Below, in pieces: positions 57,768 to 64,000 of a stretch of DNA of 64,000 nt. Source of the DNA: an uncultured Lachnospiraceae bacterium (GTDB lineage: Bacteria; Bacillota; Clostridia; Lachnospirales; Lachnospiraceae); the NCBI GenBank assembly GCA_910587305.1, contig CAJUKV010000003.1, positions 1 through 64,000 on the forward strand, read 5' to 3'. The translations under genes were made by a program, and so were the position numbers. The number at the start of each line of letters is the position of its first letter. The stretch's first letter is position 1. The notes under the pieces are model-generated. The model made no database searches. It saw only the letters and a program-made list of their open reading frames with translations, and had not been told where the DNA came from.

Positions 57768-59678
57768 CTAAAGCCGCTCTAATTGCTCCATCCATACTCT
57801 TACGCAGGCGTCGGAGGGCATCCGCAGATCCCCCCTTGGCGATACCGCCACGCTTCCCACCTTCGGGCCGTCCGGCAGGCAGGATCGTTTAAACTGCTGG
57901 GAAAAGAATCTTTTGTAAAAAATTTTCATCCACTTTAAAATAACGCCGTCCTCATACTGTCCTGCAAAGGAAAGCCTTGCAATCCGGTAAATCTTTTCCG
58001 GCTCAAAGCCGCAGCGCAGCATATAATAAAGAAAATAATCATGAAGATCGTAAGGGCCCACCAAATCCTCTGTCTTCTGAGAAATTACGCCGTCCACCGG
58101 CGGAAGCAGCTCAGGGCTCACCGGCGTATCCAGCACATCCAGCAAAATTTCTTTCAGTTTATCATTTTGGCAGGTATCCCCATAGTAGCGCACCAGATGA
58201 CGCACCAGCGTTTTGGGAACCCCTGCGTTTACCCCATACATGGACATGTGGTCCCCATTGTAGGTGGCCCATCCCAAGGCCAGCTCCGACATGTCCCCGG
58301 TGCCAATCACCATGCCGTTTACCTGATTGGCGATGTCCATTAAAATCTGGGTTCGCTCTCTTGCCTGGCTGTTTTCGTAGGTTACGTCATGATTATCCAT
58401 ACTTTGGCCGATATCCTTAAAATGAACGCTCACCGCCTCCCTGATATCCACCTCTTTTAAGGATGCTCCTAAAATCTCCGTAAGCTTGCAGGCATTCTCA
58501 TAAGTTCTGTCGGTGGTCCCAAAGCAGGGCATGGTAACGGCAGTCATATTTTCCCTGGCAATTCCCAGCATATCCAGGGTTCTTGCGCTTACAAGCAGCG
58601 CCAACGTGGAATCAAGTCCCCCGGACACGCCGATTACCACTTTTTTACACCCCGTATGTTCTAACCGTTTCTTAAGTCCCATAGACTGAATTGTCAAAAT
58701 TTCATCGCAGCGCTTTTCCTTTTCCTCCTTCTTTTCCGGCACGAAAGGCATACGGGAAAAAGTGCGCGAAAGCTTTGTTTCCTCTTTTTTCAGAGCAAAA
58801 GACACAATCTGATAATCCTGGCAGTCGCCGCAGGCAAAGGTATTCATCCTGCGCCTTTCCATCCGCAGCTTATGGATATCGATATCCCCAAAAACTGTCT
58901 GATTTACAAACCGCTCCCCCTTGGCAAGCACGCTGCCGTTTTCCACAATCATATTGTGACCGCCGAAAACCAAATCCTGGGTGGATTCTCCCTCGCCGCT
59001 GCTGCAATAAACATATCCTGCAATCAGCTTGGCACTGGCGGATCTCACCAGCATTTCCCGATAAGTATCCTTATTTACCGTCTCATTGGAGGCGGAGAGG
59101 TTCACCAACAAGGTAGCGCCCGCCATGGCGTGGGAAATGCCGGGAGCGTCCGGCGCCCAAATATCCTCGCAGATTTCGCAGCCGATATAAAGCCCTTCCA
59201 TTCCCTCGCCCTTTAACAGAATGTTTGTCCCAAAAGGGATCTCTTTCCCGTGAAAGGACACCCAAACAGCCTTTTTATTTCCCGCCCGGAAATGCCGGGT
59301 CTCATAAAATTCGCCGTAAGCCGGGATGAAGGTCTTGGGAATCATACAAAGCACCTCTCCGTCGTGAACCGCCGCCGCCACATTATAAAGCTTTCCCTCT
59401 CTCTCAAAGGGCAGCCCCACAAACACCAGCGCATCCTTTCCCCGGGTAAATTCCGCGATCCTGATAAGTTCTTCCTTGCAGGAGGAAAGAAGTCTTTCCT
59501 GTAAAAACAAATCCTCGCAGGTATAAGCGCTTATGCAAAGCTCGGGAAAGACTATCACCTTCGCCCCTTCCTTCGCCGCCTCCTCGATTCCCCGGCAAAT
59601 CTGTTCTCCGTTAAAAATTGTATCCGCCACCTTCACCTTCGGCGTAACGGCCGCCACTTTGATAAACCCGTGCTTCAC
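57768..59678 (-). CDS. nadE: Glutamine-dependent NAD+ synthetase
   Basis: Last step of NAD synthesis. The 636-residue protein joins an N-terminal nitrilase-type glutaminase (Glu46 in VFPELCIS, Lys115 in IPKTF, Cys170 in GCEICEDIW) to a C-terminal synthetase with the PP-loop SGGLDS (352-357). The start is GTG 59678, which matches where the family begins (HGFIKVAAVTPKVKVAD); GGAAAGGAG is 12 bases upstream. Confidence 0.95.
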   Translation of the reverse strand: MKHGFIKVAAVTPKVKVADTIFNGEQICRGIEEAAKEGAKVIVFPELCISAYTCEDLFLQERLLSSCKEELIRIAEFTRGKDALVFVGLPFEREGKLYNVAAAVHDGEVLCMIPKTFIPAYGEFYETRHFRAGNKKAVWVSFHGKEIPFGTNILLKGEGMEGLYIGCEICEDIWAPDAPGISHAMAGATLLVNLSASNETVNKDTYREMLVRSASAKLIAGYVYCSSGEGESTQDLVFGGHNMIVENGSVLAKGERFVNQTVFGDIDIHKLRMERRRMNTFACGDCQDYQIVSFALKKEETKLSRTFSRMPFVPEKKEEKEKRCDEILTIQSMGLKKRLEHTGCKKVVIGVSGGLDSTLALLVSARTLDMLGIARENMTAVTMPCFGTTDRTYENACKLTEILGASLKEVDIREAVSVHFKDIGQSMDNHDVTYENSQARERTQILMDIANQVNGMVIGTGDMSELALGWATYNGDHMSMYGVNAGVPKTLVRHLVRYYGDTCQNDKLKEILLDVLDTPVSPELLPPVDGVISQKTEDLVGPYDLHDYFLYYMLRCGFEPEKIYRIARLSFAGQYEDGVILKWMKIFYKRFFSQQFKRSCLPDGPKVGSVAVSPRGDLRMPSDACVRVWMEQLERL

Positions 59679-59805
59679 TTTAAAACCCTGCTCCTTTCCA
59701 TGTGCCGTATACTCAAATTTCCTGCGCGTATATCCCGGCCCATTTTACCCTGCGCTCTCGAAAAATATCCCCGGAAATTTTAAGTATGCGGTATCAGCCC
59801 CTGAA

Positions 59806-60687
59806 TTATCTGCTTTTTTCCAGTAATTCCTTCAACTCTTTCACCGAAAACCGATAAGCGGTGTTGCAAAAATGACAATTCACCTCAATGTCTTTGTTCT
59901 CGGAAATCATTTCTTTGATTTCTTTTTTGCCAATGCTGATAATTGCCCTCTCCACACGCTTTTTATCGCAACCGCAGTAAAACCGCGCGGGCATGGTATC
60001 TACAATCTCCAAATCCAGCCCTTTTAAGAGCATTCCCAGCATTTCCTCCGGGGTTTTTCCTTCATCGAGCACATTTGTCACGGAAGAAAACGCCGACAGA
60101 TTTTTCTCCAGAGCCGTGATCACCTTATCCTCCGTAAAAGGCATCAACTGCACGATAAATCCCCCCGCCTGCCTCACCGTGTTGTTCTTTTCCATCAAAA
60201 CGCCCAGCCCCACACCGGACGGCACCTGCTCCGATGTGGCAAAATAGTAGGTGAGATCCTCCGCAATTTCCCCTGTCTGTAAGGCAGTCTGCCCCACATA
60301 AGGCTCTTTTAAACCCAAATCTTTCACTACCCGGAGCATTCCGCCTCCCACTGCTCCCCCCACATCCAGCTTGCCTGAGGCGTTTGGCGGCAGCATTACC
60401 TGAGGATTAATCGCATAGCCCTTTACATTTCCCTGTCCGTCGGCGGTAACCGTCATTCCTTTCACCGGACCATCCCCGCTTATCTGTAAGGTAAGCAAAT
60501 CCTTTTCGCCTTTTAACATAGCGCCCATCATCACGCCGCCTGTCAATAGCCGCCCTAACGCCGCGCTTACGACAGGGCTGGTGTCATGAGCTCTTCTTGC
60601 CGCCTCCACCAAGTTTTTAGTGGTTGCCGCAAAGGCCCTTAACTGAGCCCCTGCCGCTGTTGCCCTTACAATATAATCCGACATCAT
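59806..60687 (-). CDS. hslO: Hsp33 redox-regulated chaperone
   Basis: A 293-residue holdase activated by oxidation. The four zinc cysteines are CGC and CHFC near the C terminus (FYCGCDKKRVERAI, NCHFCNTAYRF). The N-terminal domain begins DYIVRATAAGAQLRAFAATT. ATG 60687 and 60684 are both possible; AAAGGAG is 12 bases upstream, the same spacing as for the two CgeB-like genes. Confidence 0.95.
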   Translation of the reverse strand: MMSDYIVRATAAGAQLRAFAATTKNLVEAARRAHDTSPVVSAALGRLLTGGVMMGAMLKGEKDLLTLQISGDGPVKGMTVTADGQGNVKGYAINPQVMLPPNASGKLDVGGAVGGGMLRVVKDLGLKEPYVGQTALQTGEIAEDLTYYFATSEQVPSGVGLGVLMEKNNTVRQAGGFIVQLMPFTEDKVITALEKNLSAFSSVTNVLDEGKTPEEMLGMLLKGLDLEIVDTMPARFYCGCDKKRVERAIISIGKKEIKEMISENKDIEVNCHFCNTAYRFSVKELKELLEKSR

Positions 60688-60756
60688 TTAATAACCATGC
60701 TCCTTTCCAAACCTTAGCATTTGCGCCTGAGGGCAAAATTTCATACCGGGATTTTG

Positions 60757-61653
60757 CTATTTTTCATACGGCGGACGCTTCTCCTTCCCCCGCTCTCTGG
60801 CCGCCACGTAAATTCTCTCGCTCATCTCGCCCGGCTTGTCATGGGTATCCGCATCCAGACAAAGCACCGCTTCCATCCCTGCCCTTTCCACAAACCCAAG
60901 CATTTTATCAAGGGTATATCCTCTTTGCAGATGGGTTTCCGTAAACCGGCGAAACAGCTCTCCCTTTTCCTGCTTTACAAATATTGTCAGGTCATACTCG
61001 TTCATTTTCTCCTGCTCATGGTAAAAGTTCTCCCAAATAAAACTGCAGGTTTCCCTGTTTTCCGCAATCGTCGTATCTCCTATCACCTTTTCATATTTAT
61101 ATACCGTATTAAAATCAAAGATAAAAAGGCCGCCCGGATATAAATAATTATTCACAAGAGAAAACACGCCTTCTATCTCATCATCCTCCAAAAGATAATT
61201 GAGGGAATCGCAGACGCTAATCACCGTCCCAACGGTACCGTACAAATTCAAATCCCGCATGTCCTGACAAAGATAAAGGATTTCGCTTCCGGATTTCTCC
61301 TTTTTTTCAAAAGCCTCCCGAAGCATATCCTCAGAATTGTCTACGCCAATCATATCGTAGCCCTTTGCATATAAAAGCTCTGTCAGCGTGCCTGTTCCGC
61401 AGCCTAAATCCAACACCAGATTCCGCTCCGCCTCCAAAGCTTCCTCCCGCGCCGCCGTACTTTCCGCCTCCGCCAAAGTTCCCTCCGCAAGGTTTAAATT
61501 GCCTGTTCTACTTGAAAGTCTTTCTTTCTCACCCAAGGGTTTTGAAATCCCATACTTTTCTATCAAATCTGACAAAAAATCCGCCCATGCCTCATAGGGC
61601 GTATCCTCCATAAAAATATCATACACCCCTGCAAAATCCGTATATGCCTCCAC
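60757..61653 (-). CDS. Class I SAM methyltransferase
   Basis: A 298-residue SAM-dependent methyltransferase. Typical opening YTDFAGVYDIFMEDTPYEAWADF, then the SAM loop VLDLGCGTGTLTELL, GVDNSEDML and VISVCDSLNYLL. An insertion of about 35 Glu/Ala-rich residues separates the opening from the SAM loop. The substrate is unknown. GTG 61653 is chosen as start because it is five bases after GGAGG and gives the family's usual N terminus; ATG 61665 is the alternative. Hsp33 is encoded downstream. Confidence 0.84.
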   Translation of the reverse strand: MEAYTDFAGVYDIFMEDTPYEAWADFLSDLIEKYGISKPLGEKERLSSRTGNLNLAEGTLAEAESTAAREEALEAERNLVLDLGCGTGTLTELLYAKGYDMIGVDNSEDMLREAFEKKEKSGSEILYLCQDMRDLNLYGTVGTVISVCDSLNYLLEDDEIEGVFSLVNNYLYPGGLFIFDFNTVYKYEKVIGDTTIAENRETCSFIWENFYHEQEKMNEYDLTIFVKQEKGELFRRFTETHLQRGYTLDKMLGFVERAGMEAVLCLDADTHDKPGEMSERIYVAARERGKEKRPPYEK

Positions 61654-61685
61654 GGCCGCCTCCATCCTGAATATGAACCTTTCTC

Positions 61686-61983
61686 CACACTTCCAAACAT
61701 GCCGCCTTAGAAAATCTTCATCTCGTTTTCACACTTCCCTACATGCCGCTTTGCGGCACAAACAATGTGTAAGAAGAATGACCGTCAGGGCATTCTTCTA
61801 AATGTGAAGTCTTAGAATTTCTTAGTCCGCGTTTTCTGACGCCTTAGAACTTCTCTTCACACTTCCCGACATGCCGCCTTGCGGCACAAACAATGTGCGA
61901 AGAATGCCCACCTGGGCATTCTTCTAAATGTGAAGTCTTAGAATTTCTTAGTCCGCGTTTTTTGCGGACTTAGAAATTCTCTT
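61686..61983 (-). repeat. Tandem array of hairpin units (two full and one partial copy)
   Basis: Units of 128 bp (61730-61857) and 126 bp (61858-61983), plus a shortened one (61686-61729). Each full unit has three hairpins: CCGC/GCGG; GAAGAATG/CATTCTTC (in unit 2 extended to GAAGAATGCCC, 61899-61909, with GGGCATTCTTC, 61914-61924); and element C (AGAATTTCTTAGTCCGC at 61940-61956 with GCGGACTTAGAAATTCT at 61964-61980). The array fills the interval between the DUF368 gene and the methyltransferase gene. No other feature is seen there. Confidence 0.85.
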
Positions 61984-61990
61984 CACATTA

Positions 61991-62836
61991 TTATTCGCCA
62001 AGCTTCATGGCAATCACAAAACCGATTCCAAAAGTTACCACGCTGACCAAAATCCCAGGCACTGTGATTGTCCCAACATCTCCTAACAGGAAAATAGCGA
62101 ACGGAGACGCCACAATCAATCCGATGATAGCCCAATATGCCTGAATAGGGAACTTTTCAAAAATAATTTCAATCAGCTTTGCAATGGCAAATACGCCTAC
62201 CACAATGCCAATCCCCATAGGAACCAAAACGCCGCAGCCCTGCAAAATACCGGCAATATCAAAGGCCACCAGCGCCGTAACAAAATTTTTAATTGACGCT
62301 ACAATTGGATTATAATATCCCATCAGCAACAGCATCATAGAACCGCTCACGCCAGGGATTACCATAGTAGCGGAAGCAATAACGCCCACCACAAAAAGTT
62401 TTATCACGGACCAAAGACTAAAGGACAGGTCGGCGGCAGCGCCCTCCTTTTCCCCTATGGCAGCCATTCCTACCACAATAGCAAAAAAGAGCAGAAAAGG
62501 AAGTATATAACTTACTTTTATTCCTTTTCCCTTCACCTTCTTGCAGACAGCAGGAAGCCCTCCCACAATCAGTCCTATAAACAGACAGTTGGTCTGCAGC
62601 GGGAAATGCTCAAAGGCAGGTTCAATAATAAAAGACAGCCCTACAAGGGCAATCCCCATCCCTATGGCAATGGGAATCAAAAATTTCAGGCTTTCTTTCA
62701 ATTCCTTAAATAAATGGGTAACGCTGTGAATCAGCTTATCATAAATCCCCATGGAAACCGCCATAGTCCCTCCGCTGACGCCGGGAATAATATTGGCTGT
62801 TCCCATCACAATACCTTTTAATATGTTTCGAATCAT
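61991..62836 (-). CDS. DUF368 membrane protein (PopT-type undecaprenyl-phosphate transporter)
   Basis: A 281-residue membrane protein with eight or more hydrophobic segments and the DUF368 signature GIVMGTANIIPGVSGGTMAVSMGIYD, repeated as VIPGVSGSMMLLLMGYYN in the second half. DUF368 proteins have been shown to recycle undecaprenyl phosphate across the membrane in Gram-positive bacteria. That carrier is needed for peptidoglycan and surface glycans such as those encoded at 1-23 kb. GGAGGCAAAAA precedes ATG. Confidence 0.88.
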   Translation of the reverse strand: MIRNILKGIVMGTANIIPGVSGGTMAVSMGIYDKLIHSVTHLFKELKESLKFLIPIAIGMGIALVGLSFIIEPAFEHFPLQTNCLFIGLIVGGLPAVCKKVKGKGIKVSYILPFLLFFAIVVGMAAIGEKEGAAADLSFSLWSVIKLFVVGVIASATMVIPGVSGSMMLLLMGYYNPIVASIKNFVTALVAFDIAGILQGCGVLVPMGIGIVVGVFAIAKLIEIIFEKFPIQAYWAIIGLIVASPFAIFLLGDVGTITVPGILVSVVTFGIGFVIAMKLGE

Positions 62837-62850
62837 TTTTTGCCTCCATG

Positions 62851-63903
62851 CTATTTCAAATAATCTTCTAAAAATGAAACCAGTTTCTCCATCTGCTCAT
62901 CCGTACCGATGCTGATGCGCAGATAATTGCTTATTCTTTTCTTATCCCAATGCCTTACATAGATATTATTTGCCTTAAGGGCAAGAAAAATATCCTTTGC
63001 AGACGCCTTTTTGTGGCTTACAAACAGGAAGTTGGCCTTTGAATCGGCAAAGGAAAATCCAAGCCTTTTTAACTGCTCCTTTGTCCACTCCCTGGTCTTT
63101 ACAATTTTTCCCACTATCTCCTTAAAATAGGCGTCATCTAAAACAGCCGCCGCGCCCATTTCAATCACAGGCGTATTCATGGTATAGGAATTATAAGAAA
63201 ACTTTACGTCCTTTAAATAGCGGATCAATTTTTCATCGCCAATGGCAAAGCCAATCCGCGCCCCCGCCATTGCACGGGATTTTGAAAAAGTCTGCACTAC
63301 AAGCAGATTGTCATATTTACAAATCAATGGGATTGTGCTTACGCCCCCAAAATCCACATAAGCCTCATCCACAATCACTACGCTGTCAGGATTGGCTGCA
63401 ATGATCTCCTCAAAAAAGTCCACATCCTCAAGCACCCCTGTAGGCGCGTTGGGATTTGGAATCACAATTCCCCCGTTAGGCGTCAGATAATCTTCTTTCT
63501 TAATGCAAAAATCCCCGTCAAGAGCGCAGACCTTGTAAGGGATCCTGAAAAGCTGTGCCCACACATCATAAAAGGAATAGGTGATGTCCGGAAACAAGAT
63601 TTGCCTGTCTCCATTAAAAAAAGTCATAAAGGCCATGGCAAGCACATCATCCGAACCCACGCCCACAAATACCTGCTCAGGCTTCACGTGATAGTAATCC
63701 GCCAACACATCCACCAGCTTTTTTGCATCCATGTCAGGGTAAAGGCGAAGCTTCCCATAATCCATTTTTTCCAGGACTTCCTTCATTTTAGGGGAAGGGG
63801 GATAGGGGCATTCGTTGGTGTTGAGCTTTATGACGTCTTGTATTTTAGGCTGCTCCCCCGCTACATAGGGCTCTACCCTCCGCACATTTTCTTCCCAGCT
63901 CAT
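62851..63903 (-). CDS. hisC: Histidinol-phosphate aminotransferase
   Basis: A 350-residue PLP enzyme of histidine biosynthesis. Family blocks: IKLNTNECPYPPSPKM, VGVGSDDVLAMAFMTFF, VIPNPNAPTG, VVDEAYVDFGG and QTFSKSRAMAGARIGFA, the last with the PLP lysine. GGAGGATGAA precedes the ATG. It is 14 bases upstream of the DUF368 gene, probably one operon. The remaining 97 bases to the window end hold a small hairpin, nothing else. Confidence 0.92.
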   Translation of the reverse strand: MSWEENVRRVEPYVAGEQPKIQDVIKLNTNECPYPPSPKMKEVLEKMDYGKLRLYPDMDAKKLVDVLADYYHVKPEQVFVGVGSDDVLAMAFMTFFNGDRQILFPDITYSFYDVWAQLFRIPYKVCALDGDFCIKKEDYLTPNGGIVIPNPNAPTGVLEDVDFFEEIIAANPDSVVIVDEAYVDFGGVSTIPLICKYDNLLVVQTFSKSRAMAGARIGFAIGDEKLIRYLKDVKFSYNSYTMNTPVIEMGAAAVLDDAYFKEIVGKIVKTREWTKEQLKRLGFSFADSKANFLFVSHKKASAKDIFLALKANNIYVRHWDKKRISNYLRISIGTDEQMEKLVSFLEDYLK

Positions 63904-64000
63904 TTCATCCTCCTTGTTGTAAGTCTTCGTTGCTTCTTACGGCCCGGGGCCGCTTGCGGAAACATCGGGACAATATTCCATAAATCCGAACATCAGCCGG

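Noticed and set aside
61686..61983. CRISPR array
   Set aside because: The repeats are long (126-128 bp) and adjoin without spacers, and no cas gene is near.

Overview
The window looks like a chromosomal piece of a motile Bacillota of class Clostridia, most likely a Lachnospiraceae. The reasons are strong AGGAGG-type ribosome binding sites, moderate GC, the gene order flgM-flgN-flgK-flgK-flgL-fliW-csrA-flaG-fliD-fliS, a short flagellin ending in a Clostridia-type tail, a BceRS-BceAB-type module, an ANTAR regulator beside glnA, and a DUF368 protein. The genus cannot be fixed from the sequence alone. No rRNA, tRNA or CRISPR array was seen.

Positions 1-15.3 kb (plus strand) hold a surface-glycan gene block. 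It encodes a RgpF-domain protein, an RmlC-like protein, and a complete CDP-4-keto-3,6-dideoxyhexose pathway (RfbF, RfbG and RfbH types). Two thiamine-diphosphate enzymes of the acetolactate-synthase fold accompany it. In the Yersinia yersiniose pathway one such enzyme (YerE) adds a two-carbon branch to this sugar, so a branched 3,6-dideoxyhexose is the best guess. A sugar C-methyltransferase-like enzyme, an atypical SDR, a GDPMH-like Nudix protein, a SPASM radical-SAM protein and two tandem GT-A-like proteins complete the block. It ends at a serine recombinase and glycan-gene debris (15.6-16.7 kb).

Positions 17-27.3 kb carry a second glycan block, mainly on the minus strand. It has two CgeB-like glycosyltransferases, a polyol-phosphate dehydrogenase, an IspD/TarI-type cytidylyltransferase, a ribulose-phosphate-3-epimerase family protein and four tandem LicD proteins. 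I infer a CDP-polyol (possibly CDP-ribitol) made by the first three and transferred as polyol phosphate by the LicD enzymes. A VapBC pair interrupts the polyol genes. The LicD genes directly follow flagellin, so flagellar modification is a reasonable hypothesis.

Positions 27.4-39.2 kb are a late flagellar cluster on the minus strand. Sigma-28-type promoters precede flgM, flaG and flagellin (two). The FliW-CsrA-flagellin switch is complete, and the flagellin leader has a GGA-loop hairpin beside its Shine-Dalgarno sequence.

Positions 39.3-64 kb are mostly housekeeping: uracil transport and salvage, an esterase, a probable type I toxin with antisense RNA, a bacitracin-type two-component/ABC module, a GH3 glucosidase with permuted domains, a zinc dehydrogenase, ANTAR plus glutamine synthetase with a probable attenuator leader, NAD synthetase, Hsp33, DUF368 and HisC.

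The strongest unexplained pattern is a set of short hairpin cassettes placed just before start codons throughout the window. I call them elements A, B, C and D. They keep their structure, show compensatory base changes, end in a Shine-Dalgarno sequence, and in some cases are flanked by a duplicated Shine-Dalgarno region.
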